Assembly (NCBI GenBank): GCA_002151545.1
Contig: CP021237.1
Span: forward strand, 2,852,001 to 2,916,000
DNA from: Sphingobacteriaceae bacterium GW460-11-11-14-LB5
GTDB taxonomy: Bacteria > Bacteroidota > Bacteroidia > Sphingobacteriales > Sphingobacteriaceae
Reading direction: 5' to 3'
Length of the DNA stretch: 64,000 nt
The position numbers and the translations under genes are program-made. The stretch's first letter is position 1, and the number at the start of each line of letters is the position of its first letter. The notes under the pieces were generated by a model, which was not told the origin of the DNA, made no database searches, and was given only the letters and a program-made list of their open reading frames with translations. Positions 35,209 through 45,273 of this stretch are shown in pieces.

Positions 35209-36306
35209 ATGGCAGGCAACTCATTCGGACAACTATTTCGCATCACCACTTTTGGCGAATCTCATGGCGTAGCCATTGGGGTAATTATTGATGGCTGTCC
35301 GGCGCAATTGGATATCGACATGGATTTTATCCAATCAGAACTGGATAAACGTAAACCGGGTCAATCCAAAATTACCACCCAAAGAAAAGAAAGCGATACC
35401 GTACAGATTTTATCGGGTGTGTTTGAAGGAAAAAGTACAGGTACGCCTATTGCACTTTTAATTCCGAACGAAGATCAGCGGTCAAAAGATTACGGTCATA
35501 ATGTTGATGTTTATCGTCCCAGCCATGCCGATTATGTTTACGATGCGAAATATGGTATCCGCGATCACCGTGGCGGAGGTCGTTCCTCAGCCCGCGAAAC
35601 AGCTGCCCGAGTAGCCGCCGGGGCAATTGCCAAGCTATTTTTAAAGCAGCAGGGCATTGAAATTTTTGCACATGTAACTTCAGTAGGTACCATAGAAGCA
35701 CCTAATTTAGAAAGCAATGATTTATCGGCTTTGCTGCAAATCAGGGAAGAAAATATTGTACGTTGTGCTGATCCTGCAACGGCACACGAAATGATTGAAT
35801 TTATCGATTCGGTTCGTAAAGATGGTGATACCGTTGGCGGAAAAATTGGCTGTGTAGTTAAAGGCTGCCCTGCGGGTTTAGGCGAGCCTGTTTTTGATAA
35901 ATTACATGCCGATTTAGGTAAAGCCATGCTCAGCATTAATGCGGTTCATGGTTTCGAATACGGCTCAGGCTTTGCCGGAAGCGAATTAAGAGGATCGCAG
36001 CACAATGATATTCCTCAGCCAAAAGCTGCCGATTCGAAAGTTTTTAAAACCACCACCAATTATGCCGGTGGTATTTTAGGGGGCATTTCTAACGGAATGG
36101 ATATTACCTTCAAGGTAGCTTTTAAGCCAGTTGCCACCATTATGCATAACCAACAAACCATTAATGCAGCTGGTGAAGCCTCAGAGATTAAAGGAAAAGG
36201 CCGACATGATCCTTGTGTGGTACCCAGAGCGGTAGTTATTGTTGAGGCCATGGCAGCACTTGTTTTAGCCGATCAGTTTTTAAGAAACAAAGCCAGCATT
36301 ATTTAA
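35209..36306 (+). CDS. aroC: Chorismate synthase
   Basis: The 365-residue product is a full-length chorismate synthase: '[29 protein letters not shown]' at 3-31, '[17 protein letters not shown]', '[35 protein letters not shown]' and near the end '[25 protein letters not shown]'. It uses reduced FMN to make chorismate, the branch point for Phe, Tyr, Trp and folate. It closes the aro cluster; the DUF1684 gene follows after 9 bases. Confidence 0.96.
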   Translation: MAGNSFGQLFRITTFGESHGVAIGVIIDGCPAQLDIDMDFIQSELDKRKPGQSKITTQRKESDTVQILSGVFEGKSTGTPIALLIPNEDQRSKDYGHNVDVYRPSHADYVYDAKYGIRDHRGGGRSSARETAARVAAGAIAKLFLKQQGIEIFAHVTSVGTIEAPNLESNDLSALLQIREENIVRCADPATAHEMIEFIDSVRKDGDTVGGKIGCVVKGCPAGLGEPVFDKLHADLGKAMLSINAVHGFEYGSGFAGSELRGSQHNDIPQPKAADSKVFKTTTNYAGGILGGISNGMDITFKVAFKPVATIMHNQQTINAAGEASEIKGKGRHDPCVVPRAVVIVEAMAALVLADQFLRNKASII

Positions 36307-36315
36307 TTTGCATTA

Positions 36316-36924
36316 ATGAGAATTATTACCTTCTTACTGCTATTGATCAGCATGAATAGCTTTGCACAAAGTTATGCTGAACAGATCGCAAAACATCGTG
36401 AAGCCTATAAACAGGATTTCATTAAAGACGAACGGTCTCCACTGAAGAAAAACGACCTGCAAAACCTCCACTTTTATGAGGCAGACAGTGCCTATAAAGT
36501 TTTGGCTGACGTGGAAATACTGAAGAATGAAAAAGTTTTCAAAATGCCTACATTTAATGGCTCCAGCAGCGATTACTATAAATATGCACATGTAAATTTC
36601 GTTCTGAATGACCAAAAAATTCAAATGACTTTATATCGAAGTGTTGCTTTATCAACCAACCCGGTTTATAAAGATCACCTCTTTCTCCCTTTTACTGATG
36701 AGACCAACAATAAGGAAACCTATGGCGGCGGCAGGTACATCGATCTGGACGCAAAAGAAATCATAAACAACCACATCGAAATCGATTTTAATAAAGCCTA
36801 TAATCCTTATTGTGCCTATAGCGACGGATACCGTTGCCCTGTTCCACCAGAAGAAAACGACTTGCCATTGGCCCTAAAAGCAGGCGAGAAATTATATACT
36901 GGTGAAAAGAAACATCAGAAATAA
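36316..36924 (+). CDS. DUF1684 family secreted protein
   Basis: The 202-residue product has a signal peptide (IITFLLLLISMNSFAQ) and the DUF1684 pattern: 'EAYKQDFIKDERSPLKKNDLQNLHFYEAD', 'LPFTDETNNKETYGGGRYIDLD' and 'IDFNKAYNPYCAYSDGYRCPVPPEENDLP', where the last block is the family hallmark. The function of the family is unknown. It starts 9 bases after aroC and is co-transcribed, but no link with aromatic synthesis is known. Confidence 0.88.
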   Translation: MRIITFLLLLISMNSFAQSYAEQIAKHREAYKQDFIKDERSPLKKNDLQNLHFYEADSAYKVLADVEILKNEKVFKMPTFNGSSSDYYKYAHVNFVLNDQKIQMTLYRSVALSTNPVYKDHLFLPFTDETNNKETYGGGRYIDLDAKEIINNHIEIDFNKAYNPYCAYSDGYRCPVPPEENDLPLALKAGEKLYTGEKKHQK

Positions 36925-37049
36925 AAGTTAATGTTACGTTTATCTATAAAATGATACCTGGATTGTATTATAATCCACATTTTAACGTAAATTACAAACA
37001 TTAAGTAATAATAAGTGTTCTCTAAATAAATTATATAACCTATCCCTAA

Positions 37050-37802
37050 ATGACGTACAGCTGTTTAATTGTTGATGATAACGAAATTGAAAGAGATGCC
37101 ATAGAAATGCACCTCAAAAAAATCCCATCATTAAATATTATTGCTGTCTGTAATAACGGTATAGAAGCTTCTCAAATTTTAACCAGTACCCCGGTAGATA
37201 TCGTTTATTCTGATATTGATATGCCAGAGCTGTCTGGTATGGATTTACTAAAAAGCCTTAAAAAACAGCCGTTATTTATCTTTATCACTTCATTTAGTGA
37301 GTACGCCGCAGAAAGCTTTAACCTGGATGCCCTTGATTTTATTGTTAAGCCGGCAACATTCGAACGCATATTAAAAGCTACCAATAAAGCAATTGAGTAT
37401 ATTGAATTGAGAAAACAGGTTAATAAACTTCCTGTTGAAAATTTAAACAACGAAGATAAAGACGACGATTATTTCTTTTTTAGGGAAACTAAAGGCATTA
37501 CCAAGCTGAAATATAATGATGTGATTTATATTGAAAGTATGGGTGATTTTTCGAAGCTGTTTACCAGTATCGATAAACATGTGATTTTGGTCAGCCTAAA
37601 AAATTTAGAAAAACAATTGCCTTCGAAAATTTTTTCAAGGGTACACAAACAGTATATCATTAACATTAACCATATTGTAACCTTAACCAATCACGAGGTT
37701 CATTTAGATCATAACTTCCTGGTTCCAATTAGCGCTTCAAACCGTCAGGAATTACTGGAGAAATCCATTGACAAGAAAATTCTGTCGAGATTTTTAAAAT
37801 AA
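37050..37802 (+). CDS. LytTR-family response regulator
   Basis: The 250-residue product has a receiver domain (1-120) with Asp8-Asp9 and the phospho-acceptor Asp55 in 'IVYSDIDMPELSG', the 'FITSFSEYAAESF' Thr/Ser block and 'IVKPAT' Lys. A LytTR DNA-binding domain follows (about 145-248: 'YIESMGDFSKLFT', 'FSRVHKQYIININHI'). It ends one base from the end of the convergent histidine kinase gene, its likely partner. It would bind DNA by beta-strands, unlike OmpR types. Confidence 0.92.
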   Translation: MTYSCLIVDDNEIERDAIEMHLKKIPSLNIIAVCNNGIEASQILTSTPVDIVYSDIDMPELSGMDLLKSLKKQPLFIFITSFSEYAAESFNLDALDFIVKPATFERILKATNKAIEYIELRKQVNKLPVENLNNEDKDDDYFFFRETKGITKLKYNDVIYIESMGDFSKLFTSIDKHVILVSLKNLEKQLPSKIFSRVHKQYIININHIVTLTNHEVHLDHNFLVPISASNRQELLEKSIDKKILSRFLK

Positions 37803-37803
37803 G

Positions 37804-40119
37804 TTATTTCTTCAAAATAATTTTAAAATAACTTCCGCCTGCCGGATTAGTATCAGCGCTGATTTTACCGTCCATTAAGCTAATAAAGGTTCTACAGAGC
37901 AATAAACCTAAACCAGTACCTTTTTCTTTATTGGTACCCAAGGTGCTCACACCCGCCCCCAAATAACCTGCTTTATTAAAATGTTCGACCTGTACGGCTG
38001 TTAAACCGATACCCGTATCTGAAATTTTAATTTCCAGCGAATTTCCATTAGAAACTGAATTTATGGTGATGGCACCACCATTTGGCGTAAACTTAATGGC
38101 ATTACTAACGATATTGCGAATAACCAGCATAAACATATTCGAATCTGCTTTGCAAAATGTTTTGGCTGGCACTAAATTCTCGATAGCTAAGTGCTTATCA
38201 TTGGCGTTATCCTGTAAAGAAAGGATGACCTCATTAATCAGCTCATGAACGTCTAATGCTTCTAAATACGGATTAAATCCCTGCATCTGGCTTGCCGCCC
38301 AATTGAGGAGGTTCTCCATCATGGTGGAGGTATAGGTGAGGTTATTTTTTAGTGATGCAGCATATCGGTTTAACTTCTCTTGCTCAATATTGCCACCTTC
38401 CAATAACTGCATAAAGGAAATTAACGAATTAACAGGGGTACGCATATCATGACTTACCACACTAAAAATACGATCCTTAACCTTACTTAATTGCTCTAAC
38501 TCCCGTTTTTGAGTATTGATGATCTTATTCAGCCTGGTGGTTTTCCGCTGATTAAAAAATATAACAACCGCAATAACCAGAATAAGTGTAGTGGCTATGG
38601 TCAGGAATAATTTTACACGTTCATCAAATTTAATCTGCTGTACCTGTTTACTAATCTGTTTATCCTTTATTCCGGCGGCTAACTGTGCTTCGAATTTAGC
38701 ATTGGCAAATTTGCTATCCTGAGCCAAGCGCTGAATATCGAGATCGGCTTTTGCTTTTTGAAAAGTTAACAGATCCAATGCTTTTTCTTTATCGCTCAAC
38801 ACCAATTGCTGCCTTTTTAATGCAAGTTCCTGTTGTTGTCTTTTTAACTCGCCTTCTGTCAGTTTCTGCTTCAGTAAATAATCGCGCTCTTTAATGCCAA
38901 AATCGAGCTGCATCTGCCTCCTGGTGATTTCTTTTTCCTTTTCCTGGTCGAAAATCTTATCCCTAACGGCAATATACTGCCTGTAATAGGCTAAGGATTT
39001 GTTATAGTCTTTTTGTTTTTCATATACAGCACTCAGCCCTAAACTTGATTGTTTTTCAATATCCAACAACCTGTTTTCTTCTGCAATTTTTAAGCTGTTA
39101 TTGAGTAATACAATTGCATTTCCTAAATCATTTTCTTTTTGGTAAAAGTTTCCCAAAGCATATAAACTTGCCGCATAAGCCTCCTTATCTTCGCCCGATT
39201 TATTGAGCTCAACCGATTTTTGATATGATTTTAACGCCACATCCTTTTGCCCTATCGAACTGTACAAGTCGGCAAGGTCTCGTTTAACGGTTGCCACTAA
39301 TCCTACATCTCCAATCGCTTCTGATACCCGTAACGATTTGTTGTAATACTCTAAGGCCAGTTTTATTTTCTGGCCAGGCACTACATTCATCTCCGTTAAT
39401 TCACGATCTGAAGCCTCAAAATAATTGGTTCCAATCAGGCCATAAACAACGGCTACACCTCTTGTATTTTCGCCTTCCTTAGCAAAAACCTTGAGTGCCA
39501 TGTTCATGTACACCAGTGCCTGACTCTGATTACCCAGACTCTGATAAATGGCAGAAATATTGGTATAACAACTTGCCATATCGGTTTCGTTGCCCATTTT
39601 TTCGTAGATGGCTATTGCTTTTTGGTTAACTTCTAATGATTTGACATAATCAGGAATACTGCCATATAAAGCTCCCAGATTGAGGTAAGTACCGGCTACC
39701 ATATCCAAATTGCCTATTGAGGAAAACTCAGCAACTGCATTTTGATAGTTTTCTTCTGCCTTTTGATAATCAGACCTGCCATGATACATTAAGCCTCTGC
39801 GGTAGTAGGCCATGGCCGAGAATTTTTTTAGGTTTTTCTCATGCGAAAGCTGAATGGTTTTATCTACGTATTCTTCCGCTTTATCTACATTTTTCATCCT
39901 CATGTATTGGCGGTAAACTTCCGTCAATATTTTGATTTTGGTAGAGTCTGATTTTAGATTATTATAATTTAAACTTAAAAGGCTATCCAGTTTCTTCTGC
40001 GGCGCACTCACCTGGCTAAAGCCGGCTTTGCATAAAAATAAGAAAAAGAGCAACAGCATGCCTTTTTTAAAAAAACACACTTTACTAACGAACTGAGCAT
40101 TTACAAGATAGCGCTTCAT
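37804..40119 (-). CDS. TPR-containing hybrid-type sensor histidine kinase (no receiver)
   Basis: The 771-residue product has a signal or anchor near 12-35, five to eight TPR repeats (about 45-420, such as 'AMAYYRRGLMYHGRSDYQKAEENYQNAVAEFSSIGN'), a coiled coil (about 420-500), a membrane segment near 510-530, a HisKA domain with His557 ('SVVSHDMRTPVNS') and an ATPase domain (N box 'RNIVSNAIKFTPNGG', 'ISDTGIGL', 'GTGLGLLLCR'). The TPRs should be periplasmic and sense a partner or peptide. It is arranged tail to tail with the LytTR regulator. Confidence 0.93.
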   Translation of the reverse strand: MKRYLVNAQFVSKVCFFKKGMLLLFFLFLCKAGFSQVSAPQKKLDSLLSLNYNNLKSDSTKIKILTEVYRQYMRMKNVDKAEEYVDKTIQLSHEKNLKKFSAMAYYRRGLMYHGRSDYQKAEENYQNAVAEFSSIGNLDMVAGTYLNLGALYGSIPDYVKSLEVNQKAIAIYEKMGNETDMASCYTNISAIYQSLGNQSQALVYMNMALKVFAKEGENTRGVAVVYGLIGTNYFEASDRELTEMNVVPGQKIKLALEYYNKSLRVSEAIGDVGLVATVKRDLADLYSSIGQKDVALKSYQKSVELNKSGEDKEAYAASLYALGNFYQKENDLGNAIVLLNNSLKIAEENRLLDIEKQSSLGLSAVYEKQKDYNKSLAYYRQYIAVRDKIFDQEKEKEITRRQMQLDFGIKERDYLLKQKLTEGELKRQQQELALKRQQLVLSDKEKALDLLTFQKAKADLDIQRLAQDSKFANAKFEAQLAAGIKDKQISKQVQQIKFDERVKLFLTIATTLILVIAVVIFFNQRKTTRLNKIINTQKRELEQLSKVKDRIFSVVSHDMRTPVNSLISFMQLLEGGNIEQEKLNRYAASLKNNLTYTSTMMENLLNWAASQMQGFNPYLEALDVHELINEVILSLQDNANDKHLAIENLVPAKTFCKADSNMFMLVIRNIVSNAIKFTPNGGAITINSVSNGNSLEIKISDTGIGLTAVQVEHFNKAGYLGAGVSTLGTNKEKGTGLGLLLCRTFISLMDGKISADTNPAGGSYFKIILKK

Positions 40120-40391
40120 TTGCAGGTCAAACCAATGAATTATTTTTACTACAAAATGAGCATGAAAAATCTTGAAAATGACAGCGTTTCATATCCGGGA
40201 TGAGATAAAACATACTGAAATAACAAAATAGAATTTGGTTTATAAAAGTAAGTAAAAAACTGATCAATAGGTAACTGGTTTTTTACCTTTTCATCAAAAT
40301 CTTAATCATTTTAAGCTTCAACCAAATAAGAAACTGATTGTAAACCCTTTAAATTATTCAGCGGGTTAAATCTTTTAGCTTATCTACGCTA

Positions 40392-42821
40392 TTAAAAAAA
40401 TGAAGGATATTTAACAGGATTGGCATCATGCATCATCTGGTAAATGGTTTCAATAACATCATCAACCGATGGTTTACTGAAATAATCACCATCTGATCCA
40501 AACGGCGGACGATGTGCTTTAGCAGACAATGTTTTCGGCTGACCATCTAAATGGAAATAACCTTTTTGTTCTTCCAGTACCTTTTGCAGGATATATGCCG
40601 ATGCACCTCCGGGAACATCTTCATCCACCACCAGTAATTTATTGGTTTTGGCAAGCGAGTTGACACAAACCTGTGTGGTATCGAAAGGCAATAGTGTTTG
40701 CGGATCTATAATTTCTACTGAAATACCCAATAAACTCAATTCTTCTGCCGCTTCCTGGACAATTCTTAATGAAGAACCATACGAGATTACCGTAATATCA
40801 GTTCCTTCTTCTAAAACCTCAGCTTTGCCTAATGGAACCGTAAATTCGCCAACATTAACCGGTAGTTTTTCTTTAAGCCGGTAACCGTTTAAACACTCAA
40901 TTACTACTGCAGGTTCATCAGCCCTGAAAAGGGTGTTGTACATCCCGGCAGCCTGGGTCATATTTCTGGGTACACACAAATGCATCCCTCTTAAGGCACC
41001 TAAAATCATGCTGATTGGTGATCCCGAATGCCAGATTCCTTCCAAACGATGGCCACGGGTACGCACAATAACGGGTGCCTTCTGAATCCCTTTGGTACGG
41101 TATGAAAGTGACGCTAAATCATCGCTCAGTACATTTAGTGCAAAAATTAAATAATCCAGGTATTGTATTTCGGCAATCGGTTTTAAGCCCCTCATGGCCA
41201 AACCAATACCCTGCCCCATAATGGTCATTTCCCTGATTCCGGTATCGGTAATTCTCAGTTCACCATATTTGGCCTGCAAACCAGCAAAACCCTGATTTAC
41301 ATCACCAATATTCCCTAAATCTTCTCCAAAAGCTACTAAACGCGGATCGCGGGCAAAATTTTCGTTAAAGCAGGCATTAAGCACTTCCCTGCCGTCAACC
41401 ATTTTCGATTGCTCATCATAAGCCGCGTTAACCACTGCAATCATATCCGGGCTTTCTTTACCGTTGGTATGCAGTTTAGAATTATAACGGTCGTAATTAA
41501 ACTTAGCCTGTTGTTTGTACCATGCCAACAGCTCATTCCGTTCAGGAGAGTTAAAACTAGCCGATAAACGTATGGCTTTCCGGGCTGCAGTAAAAACTTC
41601 CCTTCGCTGTGCATCGGCCGTTGAAGCCAGGCTTGCTGCAATTTTAGCCAGCTCAGGTTGATGTTTAGCTACGCCACTAATTAAATCAATTACTTGTTTT
41701 TGTTCGGGTTTAATACTATCCAAAAACTCATTCCAGGCTTCTTTTTGTGCATTACGTACAAAAACCTTTGCTTCTTTTTCAATTTCTGCAATCTCCTCTT
41801 CGGTTGCTACCGCCGAATCGAGCATCCAGGCACGCATTTTCAGGATACAATCGTGCTCGGTTTCCCAGGATAAACGATCCTTTGACTTGTATCTTTCATG
41901 CGAGCCAGAAGTAGAATGTCCCTGGGGTTGAGTAAGTTCGGTCACGTGAATTAAAACAGGTACATGTTCATCTCTACAAACATGTATTGCTTTTTCATAT
42001 ACCTCACATAAAGCGGGATAATCCCAGCCTTTTACTTTATAAATTTCATATCCTGGCTGATCAGCATCACGCTGAAAACCTTTTAACACTTCAGAAATAT
42101 CTTCTTTTGTAGTTTGATATTTTGCCGGAACCGAAATACCATAGGCATCATCCCAAATCGAAATGGCCATCGGTATCTGTAAGACGCCTGCTGCATTAAT
42201 GGCTTCAAAAAATACCCCTTCCGAAGTTGAGGCATTGCCAATGGTACCAAAAGCAACTTCATTTCCGTTTACCGAAAAGTTTTTCAGGTAATCGAGTTCT
42301 TTATTTTGTCTGAATAATTTAGAAGCATAAGCCAAACCAACCAAACGGGCCATCTGGCCACCTGTTGGAGAAATATCTGATGAGCAGTTTTTAATCTGCG
42401 TTAAATCGTTCCAGCTGCCATCTTCATTAACTGATTTTGTTGCAAAATGGCAGTTCATTTGCCTCCCGCCAGAAAAGGGATCTGCTCCTTCGGTTGGATT
42501 GGCGTAAAGCTGTGCAAAAAATTCTTTAATGGTAGAAATGCCTGTAGCAAAGGCAAAAGTTTGATCGCGGTAATAACCCGAACGCCAGTCGCCGTTTTTA
42601 AAAGCTTTCGCCATAGCCACCTGGGGCACTTCTTTCCCATCGCCGAAAATACCAAATTTAGCCTTCCCTGTTAATACTTCTCTACGGCCTAAAACGCTGG
42701 CCTGCCTACTTTCAAAGGCTATTTTGTAGTCGTTTATCACGATCGATTTAAAATCGTTAAAACTGAGTTCGGAAGCATCAATAGTGTTGGTCATCAATTT
42801 TTCATTCGGCATAGTAATCAA
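40392..42821 (-). CDS. 2-oxo acid dehydrogenase E1, alpha and beta fused
   Basis: The 809-residue product joins an E1-alpha part (about 25-400, with the thiamine diphosphate block 'IGNASTSEGVFFEAINAAGVLQIPMAISIWDDAYGIS') to an E1-beta part (about 470-809: 'DPRLVAFGEDLGNIGDVNQGFAGLQ', 'DTGIREMTIMGQGIGLAMRGLKPIAEIQYLDY', 'VVDEDVPGGASAYILQK'). It decarboxylates a 2-oxo acid, probably pyruvate or a branched-chain acid, and passes the acyl group to E2. No E2 or E3 gene is adjacent, so the complex is assembled from other loci. The substrate cannot be fixed from sequence. Confidence 0.9.
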   Translation of the reverse strand: MITMPNEKLMTNTIDASELSFNDFKSIVINDYKIAFESRQASVLGRREVLTGKAKFGIFGDGKEVPQVAMAKAFKNGDWRSGYYRDQTFAFATGISTIKEFFAQLYANPTEGADPFSGGRQMNCHFATKSVNEDGSWNDLTQIKNCSSDISPTGGQMARLVGLAYASKLFRQNKELDYLKNFSVNGNEVAFGTIGNASTSEGVFFEAINAAGVLQIPMAISIWDDAYGISVPAKYQTTKEDISEVLKGFQRDADQPGYEIYKVKGWDYPALCEVYEKAIHVCRDEHVPVLIHVTELTQPQGHSTSGSHERYKSKDRLSWETEHDCILKMRAWMLDSAVATEEEIAEIEKEAKVFVRNAQKEAWNEFLDSIKPEQKQVIDLISGVAKHQPELAKIAASLASTADAQRREVFTAARKAIRLSASFNSPERNELLAWYKQQAKFNYDRYNSKLHTNGKESPDMIAVVNAAYDEQSKMVDGREVLNACFNENFARDPRLVAFGEDLGNIGDVNQGFAGLQAKYGELRITDTGIREMTIMGQGIGLAMRGLKPIAEIQYLDYLIFALNVLSDDLASLSYRTKGIQKAPVIVRTRGHRLEGIWHSGSPISMILGALRGMHLCVPRNMTQAAGMYNTLFRADEPAVVIECLNGYRLKEKLPVNVGEFTVPLGKAEVLEEGTDITVISYGSSLRIVQEAAEELSLLGISVEIIDPQTLLPFDTTQVCVNSLAKTNKLLVVDEDVPGGASAYILQKVLEEQKGYFHLDGQPKTLSAKAHRPPFGSDGDYFSKPSVDDVIETIYQMMHDANPVKYPSFF

Positions 42822-42834
42822 AGATTGGTTGCGG

Positions 42835-42842
42835 CAAATATA
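42835..42842 (-). promoter_or_regulatory. Candidate -7 box of the fused E1 gene
   Basis: On the minus strand TATATTTG lies 14 bases before the ATG at 42821. It fits TAnnTTTG; no well-placed TTG box was found, so this is tentative. Confidence 0.4.
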
Positions 42843-42901
42843 TACAAAATTAAAAGTTTGCCTTTATCCTCCATTGTAAAATTATATATGGATTTGTAAA
42901 A

Positions 42902-42909
42902 TATATTTG
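42902..42909 (+). promoter_or_regulatory. Candidate -7 box of the DUF1573 gene
   Basis: TATATTTG fits TAnnTTTG and lies 74 bases before the ATG. The nearest upstream TTG (42874) is 25 bases away, a little long. Confidence 0.35.
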
Positions 42910-42982
42910 GAATAGTTTTTGTTTTAATATGAAAACATTAAATTTGTTTTAGAATTTAAAAAATAAATTACAACCACATAAC

Positions 42983-43375
42983 ATGAAAAAGATCTTAGTA
43001 TTATTCGCTTTTGTTTTAGGTTTAGGTATTGCTGTAAATGCACAAACTAAACCTGCAGAGTTTAAATTTGAATCGGAGACGCACGATTTCGGTAAAATTG
43101 TTTTGAACAAACCAGTAACATACGATTTTAAATACACCAACGTTGGCGAAGAACCTTTAATTATTACCAAAGCTGAAGCAAGCTGTGGATGTACAGTACC
43201 TAAATACACTTCTACTCCATTGAAAAAAGGTGAAACTGGTGTTATTTCGGTAACGTTTAACGCTGCTGCTGGTCCATCTAGTTTTTCGAAAACCGTAACC
43301 ATTACTTCAAATGCTAAAACACCAATTAAAGTGCTTTACATTAAAGGTGAAACCGTTGCCGCAGCTTCAAAATAA
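42983..43375 (+). CDS. DUF1573 family secreted protein
   Basis: The 130-residue product has a signal peptide (KILVLFAFVLGLGIAVNAQ) and one DUF1573 immunoglobulin-like domain: 'HDFGKIVLNKPVTYDFKYTNVGEEPLIITKAEASCGCTVPKYT', with the conserved Cys-Gly-Cys, then 'PLKKGETGVISVTFN'. It is probably periplasmic or attached to the outer membrane; its role is unknown. It ends in a strong terminator. Confidence 0.9.
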   Translation: MKKILVLFAFVLGLGIAVNAQTKPAEFKFESETHDFGKIVLNKPVTYDFKYTNVGEEPLIITKAEASCGCTVPKYTSTPLKKGETGVISVTFNAAAGPSSFSKTVTITSNAKTPIKVLYIKGETVAAASK

Positions 43376-43400
43376 TTTTTTAAACGATAATATTTAAAAA

Positions 43401-43430
43401 GTCCCGATTTTCATCGGGACTTTTTTATTT
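43401..43430 (+). terminator. Intrinsic terminator after DUF1573 gene
   Basis: GTCCCGAT and ATCGGGAC form a perfect stem around TTTC, followed by TTTTTTATTTTTG. The aminotransferase ATG lies 18 bases beyond its stem. Confidence 0.9.
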
Positions 43431-43437
43431 TTGTGCC

Positions 43438-44637
43438 ATGCCAAAAATTTCACAAAAAGGCGTGCAGATGCCTGCATCGCCAATCAGAAAGTTAACTCCA
43501 TTTGCAGATCAAGCTAAAAAAGATGGTAAAAAAGTTTTCCATTTAAATATTGGTCAACCCGATATAGAAACACCTGAAGGAATGTTAAATGCCATCAAAA
43601 ATATTGATTTTAATGTTTGGGCTTATACACCATCAGAAGGTACACTTGCGTACCGTTTAAAACTGACCGAATATTACAATAAACTGGGTTACAATATTAC
43701 ACCTGAAAATATTTTGGTAACAGTTGGTGGCTCTGAGGCCATCACCATTGCGATGCAAACCTGCGTAAACGAGGGCGACGAAATTATCATTCCTGAACCT
43801 TTTTATGCCAATTATAATGGTTTTGCCTGTATGAGCAATGTGGTGGTAAAACCAATCCTTTCTTATATTGAAAATGGTTTTGCCTTACCGCCAATTGCCG
43901 AATTCGAAAAATTGATTACAGAAAAAACAAAGGCGATCATTATCTGTAACCCCAATAACCCGACTGGTTATTTATATTCAAGAGCAGAATTAGAGGCATT
44001 AAAAACACTTTGTGTTAAATACGATCTGTTTTTATTCTCTGACGAAGCTTATCGTGAATTCTGTTACGATGGAAGGGAATTTATTTCTCCAATGCATTTA
44101 GATGGCTTAGATGAAAATGTGGTCATAATGGATACGGTTTCTAAACGTTACAGCGCTTGTGGTGCACGTTTAGGTTGTTTAATTACCAAAAACAAGGAAG
44201 TTATCGCATCAGGATTAAAATTTGCGCAGGCAAGATTAAGCCCGGGCATGGTTGAACAAATTGCGGGTGCAGCGGCTGTAGATACACCGGATAGTTATTT
44301 TGAAAAAGTAAATACCGAATATACTTTACGCCGCGATACTTTAGTTGGCCGGTTAAATCAAATAGAAGGTGTTTTCTGTCCTAATCCAGGTGGTGCATTT
44401 TACGTAGTCGCAAAATTCCCAATTGATGATGCGGATCAATTCTGTCAATGGATTTTAGAGGATTTTAACCACAATAACCAAACGGTAATGATGGCACCTG
44501 CAACGGGCTTCTACTCTACCCCAGGTTCTGGTAAAAACGAAGTGCGTATGGCATACGTATTAAATACCGATGATTTAAACGCAGCTATGGACTGCCTGGA
44601 AGTAGCCTTGCAGCAATACCCTGGAAGAACGGTATAG
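43438..44637 (+). CDS. PLP-dependent aminotransferase, aspartate-aminotransferase class I
   Basis: The 399-residue product has the fold-type I blocks: 'HLNIGQPDIETPEGML', 'VTVGGSEAITIAMQTC', 'IIIPEPFYANYNGF', 'ICNPNNPTGYLYS', 'LFSDEAYREF' and the PLP-lysine in 'MDTVSKRYSACGARLG' (Lys in SKRYS). Such enzymes transfer the amino group of Asp, Glu or aromatic amino acids. With pheA at 31.5 kb it could supply the last step to Phe or Tyr, but the gene is 12 kb away and no such role is proven. A terminator stands just before its ATG. Confidence 0.93.
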   Translation: MPKISQKGVQMPASPIRKLTPFADQAKKDGKKVFHLNIGQPDIETPEGMLNAIKNIDFNVWAYTPSEGTLAYRLKLTEYYNKLGYNITPENILVTVGGSEAITIAMQTCVNEGDEIIIPEPFYANYNGFACMSNVVVKPILSYIENGFALPPIAEFEKLITEKTKAIIICNPNNPTGYLYSRAELEALKTLCVKYDLFLFSDEAYREFCYDGREFISPMHLDGLDENVVIMDTVSKRYSACGARLGCLITKNKEVIASGLKFAQARLSPGMVEQIAGAAAVDTPDSYFEKVNTEYTLRRDTLVGRLNQIEGVFCPNPGGAFYVVAKFPIDDADQFCQWILEDFNHNNQTVMMAPATGFYSTPGSGKNEVRMAYVLNTDDLNAAMDCLEVALQQYPGRTV

Positions 44638-44714
44638 TTTGCAGTTGGCAATTTCCAGTTTTCAGTTTTAGATGCCAAATATTAGTTTACAGCTATTATT
44701 TGGCATTTTATTTG

Positions 44715-44722
44715 TATATTTG
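44715..44722 (+). promoter_or_regulatory. Candidate -7 box of the tmRNA gene
   Basis: TATATTTG, an exact TAnnTTTG match, about 70 bases before the mature tmRNA 5' end. A TTTG at 44699 is too close (12 bases) to be a standard upstream box. Confidence 0.35.
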
Positions 44723-44790
44723 CATTGGTTAATCTGTTTGATGTGTTGCCAAGACCAGGCAGCTGCAAACTGATAACCGCAAATTAAACT

Positions 44791-45153
44791 GGGGCCGTTC
44801 TTGGATTTGACAGGGTGGCGAAGGTTATGTTAGCATGCAGTGCGTTGTACGGAGAGCACTTAAAGTGAACGTTCACATTTTAGTTGGCGAAAATACTTAC
44901 GCCTTAGCTGCTTAGTTTAGAACTAACTAGCTTTTGTCCCTCTAACTGCTGCATTGTTGGGTTAGAATCCGGGGCATCGAAACAACAAAGCTGGCTTTAA
45001 GGAGATACGACTTAAAGTGAGACAAAGTATCTAAGGATTTAAATAAGGTCGGTTTTCAGCCCGTTTATTTCCCTAAAATCAATTGAAAAATAAGCATGTA
45101 GAAGGTATAATTTATCTCACAACTGGACAAGGGTTCGACTCCCTTCGGCTCCA
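44791..45153 (+). ncRNA. ssrA: tmRNA (ssrA)
   Basis: The 363-base RNA opens with GGGGCCGTTCTTGGATTTGA, whose GGGGCCG pairs with CGGCTCC at the end (45146-45152), followed by an A discriminator. The TTCGACT T-loop precedes the 3' acceptor strand. The resume frame at 44886 encodes GENTYALAA then TAG. It rescues stalled ribosomes and tags the unfinished protein for degradation. The 3' end (tRNA-like part) is the probable integration site of the element that follows. Confidence 0.97.
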
Positions 45154-45155
45154 CT
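45131..45155. other. Probable attachment site at the tmRNA 3' end
   Basis: The T-loop and acceptor strand of tmRNA is a classic target for tyrosine recombinases. The integrase gene begins 263 bases on, while the gene stays intact here. I saw no second copy of GGTTCGACTCCCTTCGGCTC within the window, so the far junction is outside it. Confidence 0.5.
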
Positions 45156-45187
45156 GAAATCAGTATCAAAAATCACTGAAAAACATT

Positions 45188-45227
45188 AAAAGCCTGCAAA
45201 TCAACGATTTGCAGGCTTTTGTTTTTT
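45188..45227 (+). terminator. Intrinsic terminator after tmRNA
   Basis: AAAAGCCTGCAAATC and GATTTGCAGGCTTTT form a perfect 15-base-pair stem around AAC, followed by GTTTTTT. It could act on both strands. Confidence 0.9.
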
Positions 45228-45273
45228 GGTATTTAGTGGCTTTTTTGACCAAATAACGCATATGCGAGGTGAG

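Noticed and set aside
35447..36251. Antisense frames over aroC
   Set aside because: Well-supported chorismate synthase on the other strand explains them.
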